Source: Gnetum montanum
Lineage: Eukaryota > Streptophyta > Gnetopsida > Gnetales > Gnetaceae
Direction: 5' to 3'
Assembly (NCBI GenBank): GCA_015680685.1
Contig: MNCI01025401.1
Span: forward strand, 1 to 25,524
DNA length: 25,524 nucleotides
Of the stretch, positions 1-9,939 are shown piece by piece; the stretch's first letter is position 1, and every line of letters starts with the position of its first letter. The position numbers and the translations under genes are program-made. Below the pieces are notes generated by a model that was not told the origin of the DNA, made no database searches, and worked only from the letters and a program-made list of their open reading frames with translations.

Positions 1-527
1 TAATGGACCACTTAATTGAATTAACCCTAGCTATCAACCTTCCTAGTAACACTACTCAAGGAACCAATCAACCATAATCATAACCTAGTTGGGTGTAACC
101 ACTGATGAGACAAGGCATTTAATAGTTAGGTGTTACACATTGCATACTAATTCATGATTTTGTTGTGACTGCAGTGGGAAGCATGGCCTGGAAGCAAGAC
201 TATCTTTACCAAAGATGATGTAGTAGTACCAAACAAGAAGGATAATTTGTGCTTGTTGGATCTCTTCTCTCTCTCTGATTCTTCTACTGCCAAGAGGTTT
301 TGGATGTCAATATTCTCCAAGGTGTTTACTCCTCTTCTCATGAACATCCAATTTTGTAAAAGTTGTAATTCCATATACTTGAGCACTCAAAGTTTATATG
401 TCTATTTCATCTAAGTCAGTTTGTGTGAGAGTCAATAATCCGATACCTACCTAATATGTTATGTTGTAAGGAACTTGTTCCTCCTCTTCTACAATCAAGA
501 ACAAGTTTTCATTCAATCCTGGGGGTA
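1..527 (+). mobile_element. 3' internal tail of a truncated Ty3/gypsy element
   Basis: This stretch leads directly into the LTR at 528, ending in a GGGGGTA tract (521-527) like the one before the 3' LTR of the main element (16478-16484). It carries a splice-acceptor-like sequence ending at 174 that matches the one before the extra ORF of the main element. After that acceptor a frame stays open from 169 to 414, about 80 codons, with a stop just upstream at 166. I do not recognise its product. The left end of the element lies outside the window, so its size and coding content are unknown. That this is element DNA rather than host DNA is inferred from the polypurine tract, the LTR and the shared acceptor. 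Confidence 0.55.
151..174 (+). promoter_or_regulatory. splice-acceptor-like site
   Basis: A T-rich stretch ends in TGTTGTGACTGCAG. It aligns base for base with 13322-13345 in the main element (20 of 24 identical by eye), where the AG lies immediately before the ATG of the extra ORF. Conservation in a second, diverged element supports a functional acceptor. Splicing itself is inferred. Confidence 0.4.
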
Positions 528-585
528 TGATGAAATACATTATGTTGGCTTTAACATCGGGTACACAATGTCAGGGTCTTGATAC

Positions 586-605
586 AACGTCACATACGTG
601 ATGTT
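586..605. promoter_or_regulatory. imperfect palindrome in LTR promoter
   Basis: The 20-bp sequence AACGTCACATACGTGATGTT is self-complementary at 16 of 20 positions and contains ACGT cores. It lies 18 bp upstream of the TATA box. A similar palindrome occupies the equivalent place in the LTR that starts at 25380. It could bind a dimeric factor such as a bZIP, but this is inferred. Confidence 0.4.
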
Positions 606-622
606 GGAGCATTTACCCTAGG

Positions 623-632
623 TATATAAATA
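623..632 (+). promoter_or_regulatory. TATA box of the left LTR
   Basis: TATATAAATA lies in the promoter position of the LTR, about 97 bp from its start. Transcription would begin roughly 30 bp downstream. The spacing matches that of the LTR beginning at 25380. Confidence 0.55.
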
Positions 633-1499
633 ATACACCTGGGCTTCTGTTTTGAGTCAATTTTCAATTTAGTTTTCAAGAAAAGTAGTAAAGCTCTTGC
701 CATTTCTTTTCCTCGGAGTTAGAATATTTTCTAAGTGCTCATAAAAGGAGTCTAAGTGTGTATGGTTGTTTGTTCAAGCACTGATGTACCTAAGCGCAGT
801 AGTGTGACAAAAATAAAATAGATTCTTTTGCAAATCCTTGTGGTAGTGATAATAGCTTAATATTTTTGTTAATGCATTTTACCTTCATTCTCTTTATTTT
901 AATGCATTTGAGTTAAGCAATTTATTTCCAGCAGTTAATGAACATGAGAATGACCACTTTGAGCATTCATATAGTACTTGGTAACCTAGCAACGCTTAAT
1001 GTTTGGTAGCCCAATAGTGCTATATATGTTCAAGATGTGTCCAAGAAAGTGGGGTGGTTACTTGTGTTAGGCCAGCTAGGCAATAGACACACTAGCTTTC
1101 AATCTACTTTACTCTTTATACTTGTTATAGGCGATTACATCCATAAAATATAAAACAACAAAAACTCATATATCTCAATTACACTTAAACCATACCTTCA
1201 AGCCTCACAAGTGTAGTTGGGAAGACAACGAACATTCTCAATGCCCCCTTCACTTCCTAGAAGAGCTAGTGTATTAGATAACTATAGGTCCATGAAATTT
1301 GACCAAATCGTGCATAACGTCTTAGTGATTCATATGGTTGGGCATAGGGGTACCTCGCCACTCATCACTATTGTTGTAACCAGAGACATATAAAAGACAA
1401 TCACATCTAATGTTAAAAATTTTTTGGTTTTCAATAAAGTTTACATAAATATCAAGCCTTATAATTAGTACAAGTATTATAACAATCATGACACTAGAA

Positions 1500-2600
1500 T
1501 ATTCTTATTTTCTTATCTATCATTAGCATCATCCTTACCTATTGACTATATGAGTTCTCTTATACTGTTGGCTTTTAGTAAGAGCCAAATAAGCATTAAT
1601 ACCAAAATCTTTGATATCTTTCTTTATGCAAGCAAACCAAGTATATTTTAGTTTACCTCTTTATTAGTTTCTCTTAACTTTAACAAACTGAGCTCTTTTA
1701 ATAAAAGAATTCTCTATTCTTCTTAACATATGACCAAGTCATGTAAGATGACTTTTCTTAAGCTATTCAACTATGAGAGTTACTCTTACACTTTCCCTAA
1801 TAAGTTATTAATTCGATCTTTCCTAGTTATACCAAACATATAATTTAGCATATGCATCTTTATCACATGCATATGTTGCCTCTGAGATTTTTTAATAGAT
1901 TAGCATTCTATATCATAAAGATCACAAAGTCATATAATAATTCCATAGAACTTACACTTCAACCTTGTGTGGATTCTTCTTATCACAAAGAATGCTACTA
2001 TATTTTTGTCATTCTTCCATCTTGCTTTAATTTTATTTGTGACATCATTGTTAATCTTATCATCCACCTAAACCAAAGACCCTAAGTATCTGAATTGCTT
2101 ATATTGAACAACGTCTTGGTTTTGGATTCTAATCTTCATTTCTTTCTTAAACTTTTTTCACTAATGGTATAGTCAATGTATTCTATTTTACTTTTACTAA
2201 TCCTCAATCCTTTTCTTCGAGTCTCTATTTTTGTAGCCAAAACTTCCTTAGATTCATCCACCAAATCATTATCATCAATTAAGAACATACATTAAAGGAT
2301 ATCATCTCAAATACCTTTAGTTAACTCATCCATAATAATGGAAAACAAATAAGGGATTAAAATAGACCTTTAATGTAACCTAACCTTCATAGGAAAGTTT
2401 AAAGTCTTCCCATAAAATTTAAACCTGAGTTGTTGCTCCCTCATACATTTCTGTGATAGCCTTTATGTACCCAATAGGAATATTCTTTCTCTTTAATGCC
2501 TCCATCAAATAATATTACAGGAAACTCTATCATAAGATTTTTCTAAATGAACTATTGTTTTTTGTTAATTTTACCAATCTTTAGATAGGGATGCTTGGCT
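1500..2600 (-). pseudogene. 5'-truncated RTE-type LINE reverse transcriptase
   Basis: Read on the minus strand, this is the C-terminal half of an RTE-clade LINE polyprotein. From 5' to 3' it shows LEKSYDRV (about 2521-2552; family consensus LEKAYDRV) and the remains of the catalytic loop as IDDNDLVDES (about 2250-2290, usually FADDIVLVDE). Next come a stretch resembling CKFYG...ECW..K and HMHVIKMHMLNYMFG with TRKDRIN (about 1810-1970). Last is the tail KYTWFACIKKDIKD...RTHIV (about 1530-1650), which matches the conserved TW..VVKKD...W+KRIHVAD ending. It is broken by several stops and frameshifts. Nothing upstream of LEK can be recognised beyond about 2600, which fits ordinary 5' truncation during LINE insertion. 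The 3' end near 1500 is approximate. Confidence 0.85.
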
Positions 2601-3100
2601 CTTTGAAGGTAAATTTTTATTCCAAAATGGATTAAAATCTTTTTTTTTTGTTTTTAGATAAAACTAGAAATAACTATCATGTTAGTAAGGCCTAAGAATG
2701 TTAATATGATTGGATAAATTTTTTAAAAAATTCAACCCTACAAAATGTTGATAATAGTGTGTGAAATTTGTTGGAATATTATAGTCAAGGGGATAACCTT
2801 ATGGTGTACTATTCATTTTTAAGTCATAATAAATTATTAGTTTTTACGAGCCAAAGCATTATAAAATTATTATTTTTGTTCAAGTCATGTATTCAAAATT
2901 CAAAAGTTATATTATTAAAAATAAAAAATAAAAAATATGAATGAGGGTGAATGATATGCATAACAATCTCAAAAATGCAAATATATATATATATATATGC
3001 TTATTTTATGCTTTCCCATGAGTCAAGTATGACTAATGGCTAAGTCTATTAATGAAACTAAAACTAAAACTTTTATTAGTTATGTATAGGCCCAAAGGAT
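2600..3100. other. unassigned AT-rich DNA between two LINE fragments
   Basis: No coding similarity is visible on either strand. It contains a poly-T run at 2640-2649, poly-A-rich tracts near 2917-2938 and an (AT)n microsatellite at 2981-2998. Part of it may be the 3' UTR of the LINE at 3100-3957. Confidence 0.5.
2981..2998. repeat. (AT)9 microsatellite
   Basis: Nine uninterrupted AT dinucleotides in AT-rich DNA. Confidence 0.9.
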
Positions 3101-3957
3101 CCTAAGTACAATAATGTATTCAATTATCATGTAAGTTGAACACTTCTTCCATATAATTCTCTAGAACTAACATTGGTAGCTTGAATAGCTCATATAAAGA
3201 TTGACTAGGGATTTGTCATTTTCTTTTAAAGAAATTTGTTTTGTACATTCTAATAATACATGTTATTTAACTTCTACTACTTGCAATAAACACAATTGGC
3301 ATATTTTGTCTTCTTGCTACTCATTATTTTATATTACAATTTTAATGTGGAGATGGTGTGATGTCATTTTTACCTTGCTAATCAATGCTCTTATGGAGAT
3401 TGGAATTATTGCATATAGATATTCTACTTCATCATGTTTGTCACTTCATCATGTTTGCCACCTCTAATGCTTTACTGATAAAACTATTGTTTTATTCTCT
3501 CTTGGTATTTACACTTTATTTTACTTTTTATACTAAAACTTTCTCATTAACAAGTTTCCAAGCTTGTTCTAAATTTATTATTACTCTTTTTTACTACTTA
3601 AGTAAAATTTTAGAAACCAATACATTACTTTAGCTTCCAATGATAAAAAATTAGCTTTTAATAAAAGTATTGCATATAAAACTTGAGATTCCATCTTGAA
3701 TTCATTCAACAAGAATTGGTTTTTAATGTTTTTCAATTTACATTTGTGATTTTTGATCAAGAATTGGACTCAACATTGAACATCCAAAAAACATTGTAGC
3801 TTATTTAGTTTCTTAATACAATGCTTTTGCTTATAATTTTGAAGGTATTGTACTTCAAAATTCTCTATTTTTTCATAATTTTTAGTTTTTTATTATCTAG
3901 ATAGAAAGTGTAAACTCTTTTATTCATTTCACAAATTAGCACTTTTATTTTGTCATA
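3100..3957 (-). pseudogene. LINE C-terminal half, interrupted by an LTR element
   Basis: On the minus strand this continues the LINE polyprotein whose N-terminal part lies at 17353-19000. The first codons, reading down from 3957, are DKIKVLICEMNKRV, the segment that normally follows the RT palm. Further on (about 3250-3420) is a degraded region like LISKVK..SHHLHI, then CQLC, HVLLEC and KENDK. This resembles the C-x2-C...H...C zinc-knuckle region with LI..R.GSH..+IE upstream, found at the end of many plant LINE proteins. Several stops are present. The frame joins precisely to the right-hand part when the LTR element is removed. The 3' boundary near 3100 is approximate. Confidence 0.75.
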
Positions 3958-3999
3958 TGATGAAGTGTTCAGTCAATACACTGACTAGGCCACATTAAC

Positions 4000-4151
4000 G
4001 GGGCCCCATTGGCATAGCCATGGTGATGTGAACCCATCAAAGTATCCATCCATGCATTGATGTGACCTCATTAATGGGGCCCCATTGGCACAGCCATGGT
4101 GATGTGAACCCATCAAAGTATCCATCCATGCATTGATGTGACCTCATTAAC
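4000..4151 (+). repeat. 76-bp tandem duplication in the 5' LTR
   Basis: Two units, 4000-4075 and 4076-4151, each begin with the palindrome GGGGCCCC. They differ at only about two positions (a T/C at 4015 versus 4091 and the final base). The 3' LTR has a single, shortened version of the unit. Confidence 0.93.
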
Positions 4152-4169
4152 GCAAAATCTGTCTCTAGC

Positions 4170-4177
4170 TATAAATA
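4170..4177 (+). promoter_or_regulatory. TATA box of the 5' LTR
   Basis: TATAAATA lies in the upstream part of the LTR and is conserved at 16593-16600 in the 3' LTR. It would drive the genomic RNA of the element. Confidence 0.6.
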
Positions 4178-4532
4178 TGCGTGCACGTGTTGCATTTATG
4201 GCATCTTTTGGAGTAGTTGTAGCGAAACTCTTGTAGTTTTTCCCGTAAGAGTTAGAATATTTTCCAAGTGCCCATAATAGGTGTGAGAAAGGTGTACGGC
4301 TCTTTATTCAAGTGCTAATATACCTGATCCCATTGGCATGACCAGCAATAAAGACGAGCTTTTTGAGCATCCCTTGCAGCATTTGGATTTAATCACTTAA
4401 GAATTTTAACAGTTTAATAGTTCAACACTTTAATAATTTTAGAAGCTTTTATTATTATCAATTTACTATTATTGTCCTTTCATATCTTATGAGAACCATA
4501 GGCATGACCATCTCGAACATATATCAAACACT

Positions 4533-4573
4533 TGGTAACCCAGTGATGCTTAACGTCTGGTAACCCAGTAGTG
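4533..4573 (+). repeat. 25-bp-spaced TGGTAACCCAG pair in LTR
   Basis: TGGTAACCCAG occurs at 4533 and again at 4558, 25 bp apart. The pair is kept at the same spacing in the 3' LTR (16956 and 16981) and in the diverged left LTR (979 and 1004), lying in the downstream half of the LTR. Confidence 0.75.
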
Positions 4574-4919
4574 GTTAGGGTATGCTCAAGATGTGAATGG
4601 AAGATGGGATCAGTTGCTAGGGAGAGTTAAGTGATAGAGTAGAACAATTATAAATTACACAAATTTCCATTCCCTACAATTAAAGAATTAGACCTTAAAA
4701 GATAAAAAGAAAACCAATAAAAATCATTTGCCTCAAGCTCACTTAACCATCGCTTTAGAATCACAAGTGAGGTTGGGAAGACAACGATCATTCTATCTAA
4801 GGTTTTGCAGGCTAGAGTTCAGTGTATGCAAGTTCTTGCATCTACGAAATTCAACCAAGTCATGTGTGAACACCTGTGATTCGTATGGTTGGGTGTAGGG
4901 GTACCTCGCCGCTCATCAT

Positions 4920-4940
4920 TGGCACTGTTACCGGGGATTG
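4920..4940 (+). other. primer binding site, tRNA-Asp-like
   Basis: One base after the LTR end the sequence reads TGGCACTGTTACCGGGGAT. The complement of the 3' end of plant tRNA-Asp(GUC), recalled from memory, begins TGGCGCCGTTGCCGGGGAT. The differences are all transitions, mostly at CpG sites. This primer is typical of the Athila/Tat branch. It primes minus-strand DNA synthesis. Confidence 0.82.
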
Positions 4941-5220
4941 TTAGTCTTACATGTGCTATCTAGTCTTAGCAAGATCATCATTCACTTTGTTGAAATGGAT
5001 CTAGGATAGTGAAATCTATGCACACTAGGTGGTTTAAGTAAAGAATGAGGCACACTAGTTGAGTTGTTATCTAACATCAAGAATTTCTTCTTCTCATAGG
5101 CAAGATGGATCCAACCCACCAGTGTCGTAGGAGTGTTGAGTGGTATACACACATCCAAACAAGTATATCCCCAACTTCACCTTTATCCGACATTAGGATG
5201 AGCACTTGTGATGGCAGGAC
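4941..5220 (+). other. 5' leader of the main element
   Basis: Leader between the primer binding site and the probable gag start. An ATG at 5105 (frame 2) opens a short frame, but the gag frame proper (frame 1) first offers an ATG at 5221. No other signal was seen. Confidence 0.4.
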
Positions 5221-7617
5221 ATGAAGGGTAACATCATATTACCTCCTGATCAATTGGTTCCTAGAATTCTACTTCAAAATCTTACCATACTGGGCATTCA
5301 GGACCATAGTGTGGAACACATAATGGAGGATCATGACTACCGAGATTATCATCCTAATGAGGCATAATGTGCATGGGACTGACAACAAGAGAAATGTCAT
5401 TAACACATAAAGGGGAAATAGTTTGGTAATCCTTTGTTCTTACAGGACCCACATGATGATGAGGAACCTATTTTTCACAATTCCCATTCGGCCGAACCTC
5501 CTTCGATGCATCAAATCATCTAGTCCATCATTTAAAGTAAACAATCAAGTGATTGGGAGCCCAAGGATGATAAGATATTGAGAAAGAAAGATCATGGCAA
5601 AGGGAAAGATGGACATGAAGATCCGGGTTGTCATTAGAACAAAGGAGGAGATCGACACTGGGTTGGTGGTAGTTCTTCTCCCTCTTCTTCATATTCTTGT
5701 TCCACCTTATCTTCACCAAGTTCTAACTCTAATCGTAACCATAGTAGGAAGGATCAGGGTGATGGTGATTGAAAAGACCAACAAGATTGCAAGGATCGAT
5801 AGAGATGACCTAAGAAAAAGCGTGACCAATCATGTGAGTCTCACCATCAAGAAAGGAGAGGCAAAAGAAATCATCATAGACGTCATGGCCATCAGCAAGG
5901 CTATGACTCAAATGAACCACTGCTGGCTACTTGAAGCATGCTTAACATATCCAATGCAGTTCAAATACCCAATAGGCACTTAAAAGATAGTCAGATTAAG
6001 TGCCTTGACATGAACAATATCCCCAAATTTTAAGGGGGATATAATTGTGATCCACAGACTCACTTGCAAGCATTTCATGATGCTTGCACCTTGTAGAATA
6101 TAGAAAATTATTGGAAAAAACTCAAGTTGTTCCCCAGAACACTCATCAAAGAAGTAGAAAGCTGGTACCAGTCTTTGGAACTAGAATCAATTAGACGATG
6201 GAGTATGATGCTCGAAATTTTCAATGATAAATACCAAACCTACTCCAGAGTGGCTAATCTAAGACAATAGATCCAAGGATGGAAAAAAGGTGGTCATGAA
6301 CCCTTGGATGTAGCCATGGGTAGATATTACTCATTATTACACTGATGCCTTGGTCATGGCTACTCTCATTAGGAACAGCTCCGCCATATCATAGATGGGC
6401 TTTGCTTTGAAACAAGAAAGACCTTGGGCGTTTATGCTCAGGGATGAATATCTGAATTAAGGGCCCATAAACTACAGTGTCTCATTGAGAAAGTGGCAAA
6501 GAGGAAGGGGAATTAAGGAAAAAGAGAGTGCAGAAGAGTATAATTAGGACCCTTCCATCCAAAAGAAGGAAGTCCAATTTTGTGAAGAGGAGGAAGAATC
6601 ACTACTGGATGCAGCGGCGAATCGAAAAACCTTGCCCATACAAAAATTTTCCTCTAAAATCTTGGCCAAGGTTGAAAAGATGTGGAATTATTTGGATGAA
6701 ATGTTCCAAAGCATCCTAAAAATCATGGAGGAATCCAAAGAGCAAATAATGAGCGAGATCGGCAAAGGAGAAGAGAAGCTGAATGTGCCTACCATAAAGG
6801 TAAGGGTAAAGTTGTTGCGGAAGAATAGGTTATAGACTCTAACATAGAGGATGATGATGGATTTGACATATGCCAGTACGAACATCCTAAGGGATGTTGC
6901 CCAGTGGTGTCACATCTATAAGAGTCTGGGGTGTATGCACTAAATCCTCATTTGGCAAATAGGAAAACCCCTCGAAGATTTTCTTATCCACAAGCCAATC
7001 CCAGCCAGTCCCACTAGCAATAAGGATATTATCCAAGTGGAGTTCCACTACAACCCTATGAGTATTACCAAAAATGGCAACATCCACAATCATGGGGGAT
7101 TCCACCTCCAAGGTAGCAGTACCCTTACCGACAACTAGATCCTTATGGTTACTACGTTCAGCAACCAATCTCCCTACGGGACTCTTCTAGTCATGCACCA
7201 TTTTAATCTCATTACCACCCCCTAGAATACTTTCAAACATAGTCTCCATCACCTAGGGGGAGAACCCGCATCTATACTATCCTCCTTCACCTTCTCCTGC
7301 CATACGTACTCATCAGCTCTCCACTCAGCTACCTCTTGCTCCACCTATGCATGGGGAGATACCACCACAGCCACAACAATATAATGCCACGAGGGCTGTC
7401 AACTTACAACTAGCTTCTCAGCTGAGTGGACTGGAATCAAAACCACAAAAATGTCCCTTTTTGGCCCAATAACCCAGACATACCCTCACATTCACCTGTG
7501 GCTAGTGCCTTTGAACCTCCAATTTCCTCCACCATTCAACCCTTCAAGAAAACTTCAAGCCAAACACCTCCCAAGGTACAAACTATCATGCTAAAACATG
7601 TTGTGATGGACTAAATA
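5221..7617 (+). pseudogene. gag (capsid) remnant
   Basis: Gag forms the capsid-like particle that packages element RNA. The frame is frame 1, shared with protease and RT, from a possible ATG at 5221. Residues roughly 150-240 (5671-5932) are a low-complexity Ser-rich then Arg/His/Lys-rich stretch. The diagnostic Gag core lies at about 6040-6270: LFPRTLI, then VESWYQSLE, then RRWSMMLEIFNDKYQ, the conserved FP.TL...A..WY..L....I..W..L...F...Y pattern of plant Gag. Downstream (about 6830-7600) is a Pro/Gln/Tyr-rich linker ending at a stop near 7612. No intact CCHC zinc knuckle was found. At least ten stops interrupt the frame. The longer open frame at 5594-5983 is only a frame-2 shadow. Confidence 0.82.
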
Positions 7618-7680
7618 AAGGTAGTTCATCTTCCTCAGAAATTGACTAATCCAAGGAGTCCCCTCATATACCTTCAAGTG

Positions 7681-7980
7681 GTAGGAAATGAGCCATGCAA
7701 AGCTCTCTTGGATTCGGGGTCAAGTGTCAATTTAATTTCATACAACATGTACAAGACCTAGAACCTACCAACATTGAAGAAAAGAAAATTTTGGCTCAAG
7801 TTGGCACACCAATCCATTATGGTTCCCTTAGGATTGATAGAAGATATTATGACCACCGTTTGTGGGTGGTCCTATCTTTTTGAATTTCTAGTCATTCATG
7901 TTGAGAATTGCAAGGGGAATTTTCCAATCATAATAGGAAGAGCCTGGCTTAGCACAGTGGACGCACGATTGGGACTCTAA
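7681..7980 (+). pseudogene. aspartic protease domain
   Basis: This is the retropepsin-like protease that would process the polyprotein. In frame 1 the stretch starting VGNEPCKALLDSGSSVNLIS has the active-site motif D-S-G (aspartate near 7711). It is followed by hydrophobic segments and PIIIGRAWLST, the usual second half of the fold (ILGRPFL-like). It is nearly open for 100 codons, broken by one stop at about 7759. It continues from gag without a frame change, as expected for a Gag-Pol fusion. Confidence 0.82.
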
Positions 7981-8589
7981 GATCTTTCCCTTGAAATTTT
8001 AAAAGAAAATCCTTTTGGAAAGATTGAGAAGAAGCACGTCCCATGCATTGTGTACAATGATGTTAGGTGCAACTGTGTGTAGCAACTTTGGTCCATTAAG
8101 CGGGCATCCATTCAAGCATGAAATTGGTGTGCTGAAGAATCACAGATTCAATGATGTCTATACGTAGTAACCACGAATCAAGAAGGCACCCAGTGGCTGA
8201 CCGCTGACTCTGATAGTAGCACTTTATGCATGGAACCATTTGAGGGCCTTGTATGTGCCTATATGGGAAGCATGGATGAATTAGAATAGGTCCATCAACA
8301 AGTCTTTGCTATTAATGATAGTGATGATTAGGGAAAGCTACAGATCCTTGAAAGCTTTCAAGAAGAGCCCTTAAAACTAAAAACCTTACTGGCCAATCTG
8401 GAATATGCATTCTTGTAGAATGGTAAGCCAATAATTATCAATGCCACTCTTGCTCCTGAACAGAAGAAGAAATTTCTAAATATGGTGAAAAAATTGGTGG
8501 CTACTTTTGCATGGTCATAACTCGAACTAATAGGAGTTGATCCTAGGGTATGCCAACATCAGATCTATATCGACTCCTCCATGAAGCCA

Positions 8590-9200
8590 TGACAACAACC
8601 ACAAAGATGGTTGAACCCCAAACTAAAGAAAGTTGTCAAGGATGAAATTAAACAATTGTTGAAAGTGGGGTTCATCTATTCCATTGCAGATAGCGAATGG
8701 ATCAGCCCACTCATTATTGTGCCAACGAAGGGTGGCAAATGGAGGGTCTATATAGATTTTTGACTACTAAACATGGCAACCTTTAAGGATCACTTCCCAC
8801 TTTTGTTTGTGGGTCAAGTATTGGATACCATTATGGGGCATTGTTACTATAGCTTTTTGGATGATTATAGTGGCTATAACCAAATCCAAATCATGCTTGA
8901 AGACCAGGCCAAAATAACATTTACAAGTCCCTGGGGAACTTTTTCATATAAGAAGATGCCCTTTGGCCTATGTAATGTGCCTACAACATTCCAATGCCTT
9001 GTCCTCAGCATCTTTCAACAACAGATTGGAAATGGGGTAAAAGTCTTCATGGATGACTTCTCTACCTATGGAGAAACATTTGAACAAGCCTTGGAATAGC
9101 TTGAGCAAGTTTTAAAAAGATGTGTGGAAACTAATTTATGGCTCAACTAACAAAACATCCACTTGATGGTCCAAGAGGACATTGTTCTAGGGCACTACAT
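8590..9200 (+). pseudogene. reverse transcriptase domain
   Basis: Copies the element RNA into DNA. It lies in frame 1 with the family motifs in order: NPKLKKVVKDEIKQLL, then WISPLIIVPTKGGKWR, then IDF-stop-LLN (normally DYR.LN; a CGA-to-TGA type stop near 8761). Next come HFPLLF, then YSFLDDYSGYNQI (first catalytic Asp), then PFGLCNVPTTFQ, then VFMDDFSTYG (near 9043), which is the catalytic YxDD box in the FMDD form common in Athila/Tat elements. It is open from 8773 to 9099. Catalytic aspartates are retained, but the upstream and downstream stops make it inactive. Confidence 0.93.
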
Positions 9201-9379
9201 TTCACAAGCAGGGATTGGTGTAGATCCTAAGAAAATCATAATCATCTAAGGAATCACCAGTCAACCAAGTATTGTAAAAGATGTTCAATTATTCCTTAGC
9301 CACACTAGTTATTACTGACTCTTCATCAAGAATTTCTTAAAGATCACCAAGCTGTTGGTGGAACTAACAAAGAAAGATG

Positions 9380-9740
9380 CTTCATTTTTTTAGACTAGGG
9401 AATGTGAATCCACATTCCAAACACTCAAACAGAAACTCGTAAAAACTCCAATTCTATGAGCACCCGATTGATCTAGGCCTTTTCATATCATAACGAATGC
9501 ATCTAATTATGCATTGGGAGCCATGCTTACATAGTTGGATGACCAGAGATGCCCATATTATATCCACTATGCAAGACAAAGCATTGTGGGTTCTCAACTC
9601 AACTACACCATGATCAAAAAGGAATTAATGGTGGTGCTATTTGCCTTGAAAAAATTCTGACACTATGTGCTCGGGCACAAGGTGTTTATACATAGTGACC
9701 ATAGTGCCATCTGGTTCCTGATGAACAAACCAATGGTGAG
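9380..9740 (+). pseudogene. RNase H domain
   Basis: Degrades RNA in RNA:DNA hybrids during reverse transcription. It is in frame 1, directly after RT. RPFHIITNASNYALGAML (about 9477-9530) is the first RNase H strand, in which the first catalytic Asp of T-D-A-S has become Asn, a G-to-A change. YTMIKKELMVVLFALKKF (about 9604-9657) carries the catalytic Glu, and HSDHSAIWFLMNK (about 9691-9730) the next Asp. Several stops are present. A frame change to frame 3 occurs at about 9750, where ILQEFNF and DRKGTKNVV continue the tether to integrase. Confidence 0.88.
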
Positions 9741-9939
9741 TCCTCATATTATACGGGGCTTGTGATCCTTCAGGAATTTAACTTTACTATGGTAGACAGG
9801 AAGGGAACTAAGAATGTGGTTGTTGATTACTTATCTCAGTTACGATGGGACGTCATAGAGGAGGAGGAGCCACTCTTTATCAATTTCTAGACAAACCCCT
9901 CTTCGTTGGAGAAATTGATAAGAAGACGCCCATAGGATC

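Larger units (their letters stand above)
528..1367 (+). repeat. LTR of a diverged Tat/Athila-type element
   Basis: This 840-bp LTR begins TGATGA and ends TCATCA, a perfect 6-bp terminal inverted repeat. It shares blocks with the main-element LTRs: GAGTTAGAATATTTT around 716-732, a paired TGGTAACC motif at 979-1020, GTTGGGAAGACAACGA around 1216, and GGGTACCTCGCC before the end. Overall it is clearly diverged, so it is a related family rather than a third copy. A TATA box lies 97 bp from the LTR start. It is preceded by a GGGGGTA tract, as a 3' LTR would be, yet the 20 bp after it resemble a decayed primer binding site. Its partner LTR is outside the window. Confidence 0.85.
3958..4918 (+). repeat. 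5' LTR of the main element
   Basis: This 961-bp LTR starts TGATGA and ends TCATCA. It is co-linear with 16485-17352 along its whole length at about 90% identity by eye. It is longer than its partner mainly because of a 76-bp tandem duplication at 4000-4151. TATAAATA at 4170 marks the promoter. The shared block GAGTTAGAATATTTTCC begins near 4249, and the LTR end carries GGGGTACCTCGCC. Confidence 0.95.

Noticed and set aside
169-414. terminal exon of a host gene after a CAG acceptor
   Set aside because: The acceptor matches one in the main retroelement, and the polypurine tract and LTR follow, so element origin is more likely.
5594-5983. 129-codon plus-strand open frame
   Set aside because: It is a frame-2 shadow. 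The Gag composition and the downstream Gag core are in frame 1.
6887-7168. 93-codon minus-strand open frame
   Set aside because: It is antisense to the Pro/Gln/Tyr-rich linker of Gag, and I recognise no domain in it.
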